A DNA stretch of 64,000 nt from Oscillospiraceae bacterium (GCA_022835495.1 BQOK01000001.1:1426001-1490000); one strand, 5' to 3'; positions 32,419-42,114 are shown, counted from the stretch's first letter. Notes: a model not told the origin generated them from the sequence alone. A program made the numbers and translations.

Positions 32419-32967
32419 ATGCGCGTTATTTCCGGCACGGCCCGGGGCACCAAACTCACGGCGCTGCCCGGCGAAGAGATCACCCGCCCCACAGTGGACC
32501 GGGTGAAGGAGGGCATGTTCAGCGCGCTGCATTTTGAACTGCCCGGGGCACGGGTGCTGGACCTGTTTGCAGGCAGCGGCCAACTGGGCATCGAGGCGCT
32601 GAGCCGCGGCGCGGCCAGCTGCGTGTTTTTGGACCAGGACCGGGCGGCCGTGGCGGTGATTGCGGCCAATTGCAGGGCGGCCGGGGTGTTTGGCAGCAGC
32701 CGGGTGGCCCAGGGCGAGGCGGGGGCGTTTTTGGCGGCCGCCAAAGAGCGGTTCCACATTGTGCTGCTGGACCCGCCCTACCACCAGGGTACGCTGGAGG
32801 CCATTCTGCCCGCCGTGGCACGGGTGACCGAGCCGGGCGGGACCGTGCTGTGCGAGAGCGAAATTTCGGCCAGCCTGCCGGACGAGTGCGGGGGCCTGCA
32901 CAAGAAAAAACAATACCGGTATGGCACCGTGCTGGTGACCCGTTATGAAAAGGAGCGCGTGGAATGA
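32419..32967 (+). CDS. rsmD: 16S rRNA (guanine-966-N2)-methyltransferase RsmD
   Basis: 182 residues. SAM motif LDLFAGSGQLGIEALSRGA and catalytic DPPY motif in LLDPPYHQG. N-terminus MRVISGTARG is family-typical. AAAGGCAGG upstream. Stop overlaps the next start (ATGA). In many Firmicutes coaD follows rsmD; here a coiled-coil protein takes that place. Confidence 0.94.
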   Translation: MRVISGTARGTKLTALPGEEITRPTVDRVKEGMFSALHFELPGARVLDLFAGSGQLGIEALSRGAASCVFLDQDRAAVAVIAANCRAAGVFGSSRVAQGEAGAFLAAAKERFHIVLLDPPYHQGTLEAILPAVARVTEPGGTVLCESEISASLPDECGGLHKKKQYRYGTVLVTRYEKERVE

Positions 32968-33422
32968 ACATCGACGAATTGCTGGACCTGATGGAAGAAA
33001 CACTGGAAGACGCCACCGGCCTGCCGTTTGCGGGGGGCAAGCGCGTGGTGGACATTGACAAGCTGCAGGACATCATTGACGAGGTGCGGCTGAACCTGCC
33101 CACCGAGGTGCGCCAGGCGAGGGCCATTGTGAACGACCGGGCCGATATTGTGGCCGACGCCAAGCGGGAGGCCGAGGCCCTTGTGCGCAAGGCCGAGGAG
33201 CGGGCCCGCATTCTGGTGGGGGAACAGGAGATCGTGAAGGCGGCCCAGCAGCGGGCTGCGGAGATCGTGGGCGGCGCGCAGACCCAGGCGAGGGAGATGC
33301 GCACCACCGTGACCGAGTACTGCGAGAACATGCTGCGGGTGACCGAGGAACAGCTGGCGCGAAACGCGGCGGAGGTGAAGACGGTGCGGGCAAACCTGCG
33401 CCAGACGGCCAAGAACGGCTGA
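32964..33422 (+). CDS. Coiled-coil protein, V-ATPase subunit H/DivIVA-like in appearance
   Basis: 152 residues. Begins MNIDELLDLMEETLEDA; residues 35-150 form a long Ala/Glu/Arg coiled coil (ADAKREAEALVRKAEERA). Similar proteins in Clostridia are named ATPase or ATP synthase F0 B-like because of the coil alone; there is no membrane segment or nucleotide motif. Translationally coupled to rsmD. Possibly a structural or division-related protein, since it precedes the dcw cluster. Confidence 0.8.
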   Translation: MNIDELLDLMEETLEDATGLPFAGGKRVVDIDKLQDIIDEVRLNLPTEVRQARAIVNDRADIVADAKREAEALVRKAEERARILVGEQEIVKAAQQRAAEIVGGAQTQAREMRTTVTEYCENMLRVTEEQLARNAAEVKTVRANLRQTAKNG

Positions 33423-33442
33423 GGAAAAAAGCAAGAAGAGCA

Positions 33443-33488
33443 AACGCCCCGGGAAAGCGGAAAAGCCGCTTTCCCGGGGCGTTTTTTT
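33443..33488 (+). terminator. Terminator upstream of the dcw cluster
   Basis: AACGCCCCGGGAAAGCGG pairs with CCGCTTTCCCGGGGCGTT, followed by TTTTTTT. Very strong. Confidence 0.92.
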
Positions 33489-33614
33489 GCGCTTTGGGGC
33501 CCGGGAAAAAGAAGGTTTTGTAAAAGCGCCGCGGCAAACCGGGGCTTTGGGCGAACTGATCAAAATGCCCTTGGAATTTTGGATAATTTGGCTAACCTTT
33601 TTCGGCGCCGCGGC

Positions 33615-33680
33615 TTGCATTTTACAACTCGCTAACGTATAATAAATATGTCTTGGTGGGTGAAAGTGGGTAAAAGTGGG
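33615..33680 (+). promoter_or_regulatory. dcw promoter and MraZ box
   Basis: TTGCAT (33615-33620), 17 bp, TATAAT (33638-33643). Three GTGGG repeats at 33656, 33666 and 33676 are spaced exactly 10 bp. MraZ binds such direct repeats, so the first gene product should regulate this operon. Confidence 0.92.
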
Positions 33681-33730
33681 GAATTTTCCACGGCTCTTCA
33701 CAAGTTTTCAACAAAAGGGGGCGGTCAGGG

Positions 33731-34150
33731 ATGTTGATGGGCGAATACAACTATGCCATCGACGAGAAGGGCCGCCTGAACTTCCCGGCCAAGTTCCGGG
33801 ATCAGATGGGCAAGGAATTTGTGGTGACCCGCTGGCTGGACGACTGCCTGGTGGCCTTCCCCGAGAGCGAATGGCAGCGCATCACCGAGATCCTGAAGGG
33901 CAAGAGCATGGTCAAGACCCGGGATATCCAGCGCTTTTTGTTCTCGGCCGCAGAGGAGGCGGTCCCGGACAAACAGGGGCGCATCCTGCTGGGGCCCGCG
34001 CTGCGGGCGCATGCCGGGCTGGAAAAAGAGGTGACCGTGATCGGCGTGGGCAGCTATGCCGAGATCTGGAACACCGCCGCATGGCAGAAAAAACAGCAGA
34101 GCCTTGGCAGCGCCGAGATCGAGGCCGCCATGGAAGAACTGGAATTTTAA
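33731..34150 (+). CDS. mraZ: Division/cell-wall cluster transcriptional regulator MraZ
   Basis: 139 residues with two AbrB-like MraZ repeats: MGEYNYAIDEKGRLNFPAKFRD and, after the middle, VPDKQGRILLGPALRAHAG. MraZ rings bind the GTGGG direct repeats upstream and repress the cluster in several bacteria. GGGGG precedes the start; ATG at 33731 or at 33737 (third codon) is possible. Confidence 0.95.
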   Translation: MLMGEYNYAIDEKGRLNFPAKFRDQMGKEFVVTRWLDDCLVAFPESEWQRITEILKGKSMVKTRDIQRFLFSAAEEAVPDKQGRILLGPALRAHAGLEKEVTVIGVGSYAEIWNTAAWQKKQQSLGSAEIEAAMEELEF

Positions 34151-34173
34151 GCGACAAAGGGGAAGGGGAACAC

Positions 34174-35100
34174 ATGATGGAGTTCAGCCACGTCCCCGTC
34201 CTGCTCGATGAATGCCTTGAGGGGCTTGCCATCGACCCGGCGGGCACCTACCTGGACGGCACCGCCGGAGGAGGCGGACATTCCAGTGAGATCGCAAAAC
34301 GTCTTACCACCGGGCGGCTTGTCAGCCTTGACCAGGACCCGGATGCGGTGGCAGCCGCCACCGAAAGGCTTAAGGGCCTGCCCGCCACGGTGGTGAAGAC
34401 GAATTTCCGCAACGCCCGCGAGGCGCTGGAAGGGCTGGGCATATGCAGCATCAACGGAGCCCTGCTGGACCTGGGAGTATCCTCGCACCAGCTGGACGAC
34501 GCGGCCCGCGGGTTTTCCTACCGGGCCGACGCGCCGCTGGATATGCGCATGAGCCAAACCGGACCCACGGCGGCGGAGCTTGTGAACACCGCCAGCCGGG
34601 AGGAGCTGGCCCGCATTTTGCGGGAGTATGGCGAGGAGCCCTTTGCCTGGGCCATTGCGGGGCGGCTGGTGCGCCAGCGGGAGGAGCAGCCCTTTGCCAC
34701 CACCCTGCAGCTTGCCGGGGCGGTGGCCGCGGCGGTGCCCCCAGCGGTGCGCCGCAAGGACAAGAACCCGGCGCGCCGGACCTTTCAGGCCCTGCGCATT
34801 GCGGTGAACGGCGAGCTGGACGCTTTGAGCGAGGGGCTGGAGGAGATTTTTGAGCTGCTGAGCCCCGGCGGGCGGCTTGCCGTGATCACCTTCCACTCGC
34901 TGGAGGACCGGCTGGTGAAGAACCGTTTCCGCCAGTGGGCCACCGCGTGCACCTGCCCGCCGGAATACCCGGTGTGCGTGTGCGGGGGCAGGGCGAAGGC
35001 AAGGCTGGTGAACAAAAAGCCCATCGAGGCCGGCGGCGGCGAGCTGGAAGAAAACCGCCGCAGCCGCTCGGCCAAGCTGCGGGTGCTGGAGAAGCTTTGA
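34174..35100 (+). CDS. rsmH: 16S rRNA (cytosine-1402-N4)-methyltransferase RsmH (MraW)
   Basis: 308 residues from MMEFSHVPVLLDECLEGL, set by GGGGAAGGGG; a long upstream extension of the open frame overlaps mraZ and is not used. SAM motif YLDGTAGGGGHS, DLGVSSHQLD, and C-terminal FHSLEDRLVKNRF. Two CxC pairs near the end (CTCPPEYPVCVC) are family-typical. It sits between mraZ and ftsL as usual. Confidence 0.96.
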   Translation: MMEFSHVPVLLDECLEGLAIDPAGTYLDGTAGGGGHSSEIAKRLTTGRLVSLDQDPDAVAAATERLKGLPATVVKTNFRNAREALEGLGICSINGALLDLGVSSHQLDDAARGFSYRADAPLDMRMSQTGPTAAELVNTASREELARILREYGEEPFAWAIAGRLVRQREEQPFATTLQLAGAVAAAVPPAVRRKDKNPARRTFQALRIAVNGELDALSEGLEEIFELLSPGGRLAVITFHSLEDRLVKNRFRQWATACTCPPEYPVCVCGGRAKARLVNKKPIEAGGGELEENRRSRSAKLRVLEKL

Positions 35101-35192
35101 GGCGCAGAAGGCCGCCCGGCTGAACCCACCGCGGGCGCGCGGGCGGACAAGCCGTAAGAACAAAAACGACAAGACGAGAGGAGGTGATCGCC

Positions 35193-35660
35193 ATGGCACA
35201 GGCTGCCTACGATCTGGAGCGGTTTGAGCACCGCGAGCGCGAGCCGAAAGCGCGGGTGCGCGCGGTGCAGGGGGCAAAAAAGCCCAGCAGGTTCAACGCG
35301 CACACGGCCAAGCTGGCGGCGGTCACCGCCATTTTGGTGACCCTGGTGTGCGGGCTTTTGTACAGCCAGGCGACCCTGACCGAGCTGACGGGCGATATCC
35401 AGGCCACCCAGCGGGAGCTGGTGGAGGCCCAGAGCGAGTACAACTACCTGTCCGGCGTGCTGGACAGCAAGACCGGGCTGAAAAATGTGGAGGAGATCGC
35501 CACCACCCAGCTGGGCCTGATGAAGCTGGACCGCAGCCAGATCACCTATTTTTCGCTGGACGGCGAGAGCTCGATCCGCCGGCCGGACAGCACGGCAAAG
35601 CGCATTACCGAGTTTTTGACCACCAGCGTGCTGAGCCTGGCGGAGTACCTGGATCCCTGA
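35193..35660 (+). CDS. ftsL: Cell division protein FtsL
   Basis: 155 residues; AGGAGGTGA immediately upstream sets ATG at 35193. Cytoplasmic basic part to about residue 38, one membrane helix (KLAAVTAILVTLVCGLLYSQA), then a leucine-zipper-like coiled coil (DIQATQRELVEAQSEYNYLSG). FtsL forms the FtsQLB divisome subcomplex. The C-terminal tail is longer than in Bacillus. Confidence 0.85.
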   Translation: MAQAAYDLERFEHREREPKARVRAVQGAKKPSRFNAHTAKLAAVTAILVTLVCGLLYSQATLTELTGDIQATQRELVEAQSEYNYLSGVLDSKTGLKNVEEIATTQLGLMKLDRSQITYFSLDGESSIRRPDSTAKRITEFLTTSVLSLAEYLDP

Positions 35661-35668
35661 ACCATCGC

Positions 35669-35700
35669 CCGAAAAGCGTGCGGCGCCGCACGCTTTTCGG
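35669..35700 (+). terminator. 32-bp perfect palindrome between ftsL and the PBP gene
   Basis: CCGAAAAGCGTGCGGC followed by its exact complement, then TTTAT. A terminator-like stem inside the dcw cluster; partial termination here would lower expression of the downstream murein genes. Confidence 0.75.
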
Positions 35701-35748
35701 TTTATCAGGGCCCGGTTTTTACAACACGCAGAAGGAAATGGAACGATC

Positions 35749-38109
35749 ATGCAGAATACGCCGCAAAACCCAAAACGAAACGCCCAGCAGGGCTTGCCCC
35801 GCTTTATGAGGATCCGCAGCTATGTGCTGCTGGGTCTGTTTTTGCTGGTGGGCTGCGGGGTGCTGATCTGGCGGCTGTATGACCTGCAGGTGGTGCAGCA
35901 CGACGAGATGCTGCGCCAGGCCGCGAACCAGCAGCTGAAGGATACCTCCATCACGCCGCAGCGGGGGCAGATTTACGACGCGACCGGCAAGGTGCTGGCC
36001 AAGAGCAGCATCGTGTGGACCATTACGGCGGACCCCAGCCAGATCAAGGCCCCGGGGCTGACCAAGGAGCAGCTCAAGGCCCTGGGGGGCGAGGAGAGCG
36101 AGGAGGCCGCCGCCCAGCGCCGCGCGGCAAAGGTGAGCGAGGCGAGCGCCGGCCTTGCCCAGTTGCTGGGGCTGGAATACCAGGAGGTGTACGACAAGCT
36201 GATCGACGGCACAAAGCAATATGTGGTGCTTGCAAAACAGATGGATAAGCCCGTGGCGGACAGGGTAAAGGCCTATGCCCGCGAGCAAAAGCTGCCGGTG
36301 AGCGTTGCGCAGGATTCCAAGCGGGAATACCCCTACGGCGCGTTTGCGGCCAGCGTGCTGGGCTTTATGCACGCGGACGGCTACGGCTTTTATGGGCTGG
36401 AAAAGCAGTATGAAGAAATCCTGGCCGGAACCCCGGGCCGGGTGCTGAGCCAGAAAAACGCCTGGGGCAACGAGGTGGCCAACGACGACCGCACCCAGTA
36501 CGACGCGCAGGACGGCGACAGCCTGGTGCTGACCCTGAACGCCGAGGTGCAGGCCGTGGCGGAAAAATACCTGGAAAACTCGGTCAAAGCGAACAATGTG
36601 ACCGAGCGGGGCGTGGTGATCGTGATGGACGTGAACACCGGCGCGATCCTGGCCATGGCCACAAAACCGGATTTTGACCCCAATGACCCCATGACGATCT
36701 ATGACCCGGACCTGGCGGCCACCCTGGAAGGGCTGGAGGGGGACGCCTTTACCCAGGCCCAGGGGGAGGCGCGCCAGCGCCAGTGGAAGAACAAGGCCAT
36801 CACCGACCTGTACGTGCCGGGCTCGGTGTTCAAGCTGATCACCACCAGTGCGGCCATTGATTCGGGCACCTGCACGCCCAATTCCTCGTTCAACTGCACG
36901 GGGCATTACACCGTGGTGACGCAGGACTATTCCTGCGCGGATAACGGCTTTGGCGTGCTGGGCGTGCACGGCTGGCAGAACATGGGAGAGGTGCTGAAAA
37001 ACAGCTGCAACCTGGCGACCATTCAGGAAGCGCAGCTGATGGGAAAGGACGTTTTTTCCGATTATTACAACGCGTTCGGCTTTACCGCGCCCACCGGCGT
37101 GGACCTGCCCGCCGAGCAGCAGATCCGGGCGGGCGTATCCTACCACGCGGCGGAGGAAATGAGCGCGGTGGACCTGGCGTCCTCGAGCTTTGGGCAGGCG
37201 CAGAAGGTGACCCCCATCCAGATGATCACCGCCGTGAGCGCGGTGGTGAACGGCGGCTACCTGGTACAGCCCCACATCGTGAGCCAGATCCTGGACAGCG
37301 AGGGCAACCTTGTGGAACAGATCGACCCCAGCCCCAAGCGGCAGGTGATCAGCGAGGAGACCTCGGCCGCGCTACGCGCCATGATGGAGGGCGTGGTGGA
37401 CGGCGGGCGGGATGGGGCCTCGGGCCGCAACGCCTATGTGGCGGGGTACCGCATCGGCGGGAAATCCGGCACCAGTGAAAAGCTGGACAAGGGCCGCCGC
37501 GCCTCGGACGGCGAGTATGAAAAGGTTTCGAGCTTTGTGGCGGTGGTGCCCATCGACGACCCGCAGATCGCGGTGCTGGCTTTTGTGGACGAGCCCCACG
37601 CGGACACCGAGTTCGGTTCCATGCTGTCGGCCCCGCTGACCGGAAATATCATCAGCGAGATCGCGCCGTACCTGGGCATTGAGACCGACCCGAACTATGC
37701 GGCCCCGGCCGAGGTGACCGTGCCGGATTTGACAAACCCCACGAACAGCGCATATTTGCAGTGGGATATGGCCCAGGTGACCCTGAACAAGCTGGGCCTT
37801 GCCCACCGGAGGGTGGGCAGCGGCACCGCCGTGCTGGCGCAGTATCCGGCGGCGGGCGCCAAGGTGCCCGGCGGCACCACCGTGTACCTGTATACCGACA
37901 GCGCAGAGGTGAGCCAGGTGCCCGTGCCGGACGTGCGGGGCAAGAGCGCCGAGCTTGCCAGCCAGATGCTGGCGGGCGCGGGCCTGAACGTAAAGCTCAG
38001 CGGCGCAGAGGAGGGCACGGTGACCGCCCAGGACGCCGCGCCGGACAGCCAGGTGCCCATGGGCACCGTGGTCACCCTGACCATAGAGGGAGCCGCCCCG
38101 GAGGAGTGA
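35749..38109 (+). CDS. Class B penicillin-binding protein with PASTA domains (FtsI/SpoVD type)
   Basis: 786 residues. Short cytoplasmic start, one membrane helix at 23-42, a dimerisation domain with TPQRGQIYDATG, then a transpeptidase domain with S359-V-F-K362, S419-C-N421 and K572-S-G-T. Two C-terminal PASTA repeats (from about 648, VTVPDLTN and VPVPDVRGK). Septal peptidoglycan cross-linker. Its place after ftsL fits FtsI; in spore formers a SpoVD role is possible and cannot be separated by sequence alone. Confidence 0.94.
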   Translation: MQNTPQNPKRNAQQGLPRFMRIRSYVLLGLFLLVGCGVLIWRLYDLQVVQHDEMLRQAANQQLKDTSITPQRGQIYDATGKVLAKSSIVWTITADPSQIKAPGLTKEQLKALGGEESEEAAAQRRAAKVSEASAGLAQLLGLEYQEVYDKLIDGTKQYVVLAKQMDKPVADRVKAYAREQKLPVSVAQDSKREYPYGAFAASVLGFMHADGYGFYGLEKQYEEILAGTPGRVLSQKNAWGNEVANDDRTQYDAQDGDSLVLTLNAEVQAVAEKYLENSVKANNVTERGVVIVMDVNTGAILAMATKPDFDPNDPMTIYDPDLAATLEGLEGDAFTQAQGEARQRQWKNKAITDLYVPGSVFKLITTSAAIDSGTCTPNSSFNCTGHYTVVTQDYSCADNGFGVLGVHGWQNMGEVLKNSCNLATIQEAQLMGKDVFSDYYNAFGFTAPTGVDLPAEQQIRAGVSYHAAEEMSAVDLASSSFGQAQKVTPIQMITAVSAVVNGGYLVQPHIVSQILDSEGNLVEQIDPSPKRQVISEETSAALRAMMEGVVDGGRDGASGRNAYVAGYRIGGKSGTSEKLDKGRRASDGEYEKVSSFVAVVPIDDPQIAVLAFVDEPHADTEFGSMLSAPLTGNIISEIAPYLGIETDPNYAAPAEVTVPDLTNPTNSAYLQWDMAQVTLNKLGLAHRRVGSGTAVLAQYPAAGAKVPGGTTVYLYTDSAEVSQVPVPDVRGKSAELASQMLAGAGLNVKLSGAEEGTVTAQDAAPDSQVPMGTVVTLTIEGAAPEE

Positions 38110-38206
38110 GGCCCGCACCGGGCGGGAGGAACGCCCACATTCCCGGCCGCAGGGCCGCATACACTGAAAGTAAGACAAACCTTGCCCCAAAAAGGAGGGA
38201 GCTTTT

Positions 38207-39598
38207 ATGCAGCCTATCTCTGCAAACCAACTGCTGGCGGGCCTTTTTCAGGCGGGCTCGGCAGGGGAGGAAAAGATCACCGCGGTTGTGACGGACAGCC
38301 GCCGGGCCGGGCCCGGCTGTGTGTTCGTGTGTTTTCCCGGCGAGAGGGTGGACGGCCATGACTACGCCGCCGCCGCGATCCGGGCCGGGGCGGCCTATGT
38401 GGTGGCGAACCACCCGGTGCCCGGCGTGCCGGAAAAGCAGCTGATCCTGGCCGAGAGCAGCCACCGGGCGATGGTGCGCATGGGAGCAAACTACCGCATG
38501 CTGTTTGACCCCGTGATGATCGGGGTGACCGGCAGCGTGGGAAAGACCACCACCAAGGAGTTCTGCTACGCTGTTTTGGCGGCGTTTGGGCCCGCGATCA
38601 AAACCGAGGGCAACCAGAACAACGAGATCGGCGTGCCGAACACCCTGTTCCGGCTGGAGCGGGATACCAGGTATGCCGTGGTGGAGATGGGCATGAGCGC
38701 GCTGGGCGAGATTGAGCGGCTGGCGCGCGCAGCGCGGCCCAGCGCCGGGATCATTACCTGCATCGGCGTATCGCACCTGGAAACGCTGGGCAGCCGGGAG
38801 AACATTTTAAAGGCGAAGCTGGAATTGTGCGCGGGCCTGCCGGACGGCGCGCCCCTGGCGCTGAACGCGGACGACGAGTATCTGGCCCGGGCCAAGGCAG
38901 AGGGGAGGATCCCCGGGCGCCTGGCGCCGGTGTGGTACGGCATCGACGCGCCCTGGGCCGAGGTGCGGGCCACCGCGCTGGAGAGCGGGCCCGAGGGGGA
39001 GCGGTTCACCCTGGAGGACGCGCGGCACGGCAGCTTTGCCGCGGCGATCCCCGCGCTGGGACGGCACAATGTGTACGACGCGCTGGCCGCCTATGCGGCG
39101 GCCACCCGCCTGGGGCTTGAGCCCGCCCGCTGCGCGGCGGCCCTGGCAGAGTATCAGGCCGCCGGTATGCGCCAGCGCGTCGTGCACAAGGAGGGCCTGA
39201 CCGTGATCGAGGACTGCTACAACGCAAGCCCCGACAGCATGCGGGCGAGCCTTGCCATGTTCCAGGGGTTTGCCGCAAAAGACGGCAGAAAATTTGCCCT
39301 GCTGGGTGATATGCTGGAGCTTGGCCGCATTGAGGCCGAGGCCCACGCCGAGGTGGGCAGGCTTGCGGCGGCAGTCGGGCTTGCGGGGCTTGTGGCCTTT
39401 GGCCCCGCCAGCAGGGGCATGGCGGAAGCGGCCCAAAAGGCGGGGCTGGACGCCGTGTGGTGCCAAACGCCCGCAGAGGCGCTGGAACAGCTGCAGCGCA
39501 GGCTGCGCCCGGGCGACGCGCTGCTGGCGAAGGCCAGCCGCGGCATGAAGCTGGAAAATATTTTAAAAGCCCTTTACGGGGAGCAGGCTTTGCAATAA
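38207..39598 (+). CDS. murF: UDP-MurNAc-tripeptide--D-Ala-D-Ala ligase MurF
   Basis: 463 residues; AAAGGAGGGAG upstream. ATP loop GVTGSVGKTTTKE at about 102-114; central ligase residues NQNNEIGVPNT, and a C-terminal domain with EDCYNASPDSMRASL. It adds D-Ala-D-Ala to the nucleotide precursor. In many dcw clusters murE precedes murF; here it does not. Confidence 0.96.
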   Translation: MQPISANQLLAGLFQAGSAGEEKITAVVTDSRRAGPGCVFVCFPGERVDGHDYAAAAIRAGAAYVVANHPVPGVPEKQLILAESSHRAMVRMGANYRMLFDPVMIGVTGSVGKTTTKEFCYAVLAAFGPAIKTEGNQNNEIGVPNTLFRLERDTRYAVVEMGMSALGEIERLARAARPSAGIITCIGVSHLETLGSRENILKAKLELCAGLPDGAPLALNADDEYLARAKAEGRIPGRLAPVWYGIDAPWAEVRATALESGPEGERFTLEDARHGSFAAAIPALGRHNVYDALAAYAAATRLGLEPARCAAALAEYQAAGMRQRVVHKEGLTVIEDCYNASPDSMRASLAMFQGFAAKDGRKFALLGDMLELGRIEAEAHAEVGRLAAAVGLAGLVAFGPASRGMAEAAQKAGLDAVWCQTPAEALEQLQRRLRPGDALLAKASRGMKLENILKALYGEQALQ

Positions 39599-39704
39599 AA
39601 TAGAGAACGGCGGGTACGGCCGCGGGCCGCGGGCCGCCGGAACAAAAGGAGCGGCGCCTTTTGGGGGCGCCGCGGGCTGATGAATGTGAGAAGGAGTAAG
39701 TTTT

Positions 39705-40712
39705 ATGGCACGCTATGCGCTGATCCTGGCGGCCGCCTGCGGGTTCATCCTCTCTGCAGTGTCGGGTGTTTTTCTGGTGCCGTTTTTGCGGCGAATCCAT
39801 TTTGGGCAGACCATCAAGGAGATCGGGCCCACCTGGCACAATAAAAAACAGGGAACCCCCACCATGGGCGGGCTGTGCTTTATTTTTGGCAGCACTGTGG
39901 CGGTGGCGCTTGCCTTTTTGTCGCTGCTGCAGACCGGGCCGGAGCTTGTGGAGGGCGCGGGCAGCCAGAACATGTTCATTGCCATGTTCTCGGCCTTTGC
40001 TTTTGGCATGGTGGGCTTTTTGGATGATTTTATCAAGGTGGTGAAAAAGCGCAACCTGGGGCTGCACGCCTGGCAGAAGATCGCGGCGCAACTGATTATC
40101 ACCACCGTGCTGCTGCTGGCGCTGCACATGAACGGCACCCTTTCCACCGCGGTGACGCTGCCCCTGTTCGGCTTTGTGGATCTGGGAATCTGGTTTTACC
40201 CGCTCTCGTATGTGCTGATCATCGGCATGGTGAACGCGGTGAACCTGACCGACGGCATCGACGGGCTGTGCAGCTGCGTGACCTTTGTGTGCATGCTGGG
40301 CTTTTTGAGCCTTTCCAGCTTTTTGGGGCAGTTCAACCTGTCGATCTTTGCGGCGGCGCTGGCCGGCGCGTTGGCGGGCTTTTTATTCTGGAATTTTTAC
40401 CCGGCCAAGACCTTTATGGGCGACACCGGCAGCATGTTCCTGGGCGGCGCGGTGGCCGGGTTTGCCTACGGCATGGGCCGGCCGGAGCTGCTGTTTTTCC
40501 TGGGGGCCGTGTATATCTGGGAGGCCGCTACGGTGGTGATCCAGGTGGGGTATTTTAAGCTCACCCACGGCAAACGCCTGTTTAAAATGACCCCGATCCA
40601 CCACTCGTTTGAGATGCGCGGCTGGAGCGAGGTGAAGATCGACGCGGTATTCAGCTTTATCGCCATGGCGGCGGTGGCGCTGGGCATGATGTTCGCATAC
40701 ATTTATTATTGA
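39705..40712 (+). CDS. mraY: Phospho-MurNAc-pentapeptide transferase MraY
   Basis: 335 residues, about ten membrane helices. Motifs: GTPTMGG, GFLDDFIKVVKKRNLGL (Asp pair for Mg and nucleotide), NLTDGIDGL, FMGDTGS and the HxH-type loop PIHHSFEMRGW. Makes lipid I from UDP-MurNAc-pentapeptide and undecaprenyl phosphate. GAAGGAG upstream. Confidence 0.97.
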   Translation: MARYALILAAACGFILSAVSGVFLVPFLRRIHFGQTIKEIGPTWHNKKQGTPTMGGLCFIFGSTVAVALAFLSLLQTGPELVEGAGSQNMFIAMFSAFAFGMVGFLDDFIKVVKKRNLGLHAWQKIAAQLIITTVLLLALHMNGTLSTAVTLPLFGFVDLGIWFYPLSYVLIIGMVNAVNLTDGIDGLCSCVTFVCMLGFLSLSSFLGQFNLSIFAAALAGALAGFLFWNFYPAKTFMGDTGSMFLGGAVAGFAYGMGRPELLFFLGAVYIWEAATVVIQVGYFKLTHGKRLFKMTPIHHSFEMRGWSEVKIDAVFSFIAMAAVALGMMFAYIYY

Positions 40713-40752
40713 GCAAAAAGCGCAGGCTTTGAAGAGAAAGGAGGCCCCAGCC

Positions 40753-42114
40753 ATGACGGAAACACCCATGCGGCGGCCGGGGCCGACTTCCGCCCCGCGG
40801 AACGCGCCGCCGCCCCGCCCGCCCCGCCCTGTGCGGGACGAGGCGCCCCGGCAGGCGGCCCGGCGCGCGCCGGCGCCGCGGCGGCCCGCCCCCAAAGCGC
40901 CGCCGGCGCCCATGTTTTTTAGGAAGGCGGGCCCGGTGAACGGCGGGTTTGTGGCGACACTGCTGGTGCTGGTGGTGTTCGGCCTGCTGATGCTGTTCAG
41001 CGCCAGCACGGCCAGCGCTTTTTACAAATTCGGCGACAGCTTTTATTACATCCGCTCCCAGGCGCTGTATGCGGCGCTGGGGCTGGGGGTGATGTGGGCG
41101 GTGAGCCGGGTGGATTACCACTGGCTGCGCCAGTTCACCTGGCCGCTTTACGGGGTGGTGCTGATCCTGCTGGTGGTGGTGATTGCCACCTGCGACCCCA
41201 TCAACGGGTGCAGGCGCTGGCTGTACTGGGAGGGCGTGCGCCTGCCCACCGTGCAGGTGAGCGAGATCGCAAAGTTTTCGATGATCCTGTGCACGGCGCA
41301 TTTGTTTGAAAAATATAAAAACCGGGTGAAGGGCTTCCAGTACGGCGTGCTGGCGCCGGCCGTGCTGCTGGTGCCGGTGCTGGTACTGCTGGTGTTTGAG
41401 CCCCATTATTCGGCCATGGTGCTGATGTGCTGCATTACCGCGGCGATGATGTTCTGCGGCGGCACGGGCCTTGGCTGGTTCGGCGCGGGGCTTGCGGCGG
41501 CGGGCGGCGGCGGCGCATGGTTTTTGATGACCCGCATGGACTACGTGCAGGAGCGGCTTGCCGGCTGGCTGGACCCATTTTCAGACGTGCTGGACTCGAC
41601 CCACCAGACCGCCCAGAGCCTTTACACCATCGGCTCGGGGGGGCTGTTCGGCGTGGGGCTGGGCAACAGCGTGCAAAAGCACCTGTGGCTGCCCGAGGCG
41701 CAGAACGACTTTATTTTTTCGGTGCTGTGCGAGGAGCTGGGCTTTGTGGGGGCGCTGCTGTGCATTTTGCTGTTCGCCCTGCTGCTGGTGCAGGGGATCG
41801 TGATCGCGGTGCGCTCGCCCGACCGGTTCGGCAGCCTGTTGGTGGTGGGGGTGATGGCGCAGGTGGGCTTTCAGTTTATGTTCAACGTGGCCGTGGTGAC
41901 GAACACCGTGCCCAACACCGGCATCAGCCTGCCGTTCTTTTCGTCCGGGGGGACCAGCCTTTTGCTGCTGCTGGGCGAGATGGGCGTTGTGCTGAGCGTG
42001 TGCCGCGCCGGGAATAAAAAGCGGGCCGAGCAGCGCGCGGCCGAGGCGGAGGAGCGCGCCCGGCAGGCGGGCCGCGCGCCGCAGGAAAAGACCGTGTTCC
42101 ACGCGGGGCGCTGA
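40753..42114 (+). CDS. ftsW: SEDS glycosyltransferase FtsW
   Basis: 453 residues; AAAGGAGG sets the ATG at 40753. The first ~55 residues are an Arg/Pro-rich cytoplasmic tail, followed by ten membrane helices with LLMLFSASTASAFYKFGD, KLAxxxE-like regions, and PNTGISLPFFSSGGTS near the end. FtsW polymerises septal glycan with the PBP encoded upstream. The Pro/Arg tail resembles that of FtsQ in this cluster. Confidence 0.94.
   Translation: MTETPMRRPGPTSAPRNAPPPRPPRPVRDEAPRQAARRAPAPRRPAPKAPPAPMFFRKAGPVNGGFVATLLVLVVFGLLMLFSASTASAFYKFGDSFYYIRSQALYAALGLGVMWAVSRVDYHWLRQFTWPLYGVVLILLVVVIATCDPINGCRRWLYWEGVRLPTVQVSEIAKFSMILCTAHLFEKYKNRVKGFQYGVLAPAVLLVPVLVLLVFEPHYSAMVLMCCITAAMMFCGGTGLGWFGAGLAAAGGGGAWFLMTRMDYVQERLAGWLDPFSDVLDSTHQTAQSLYTIGSGGLFGVGLGNSVQKHLWLPEAQNDFIFSVLCEELGFVGALLCILLFALLLVQGIVIAVRSPDRFGSLLVVGVMAQVGFQFMFNVAVVTNTVPNTGISLPFFSSGGTSLLLLLGEMGVVLSVCRAGNKKRAEQRAAEAEERARQAGRAPQEKTVFHAGR

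Noticed and set aside
33676-34173. N-terminal extension of rsmH overlapping mraZ
   Set aside because: mraZ is certain in another frame here, and rsmH has a good ribosome site and the family-typical start at 34174.
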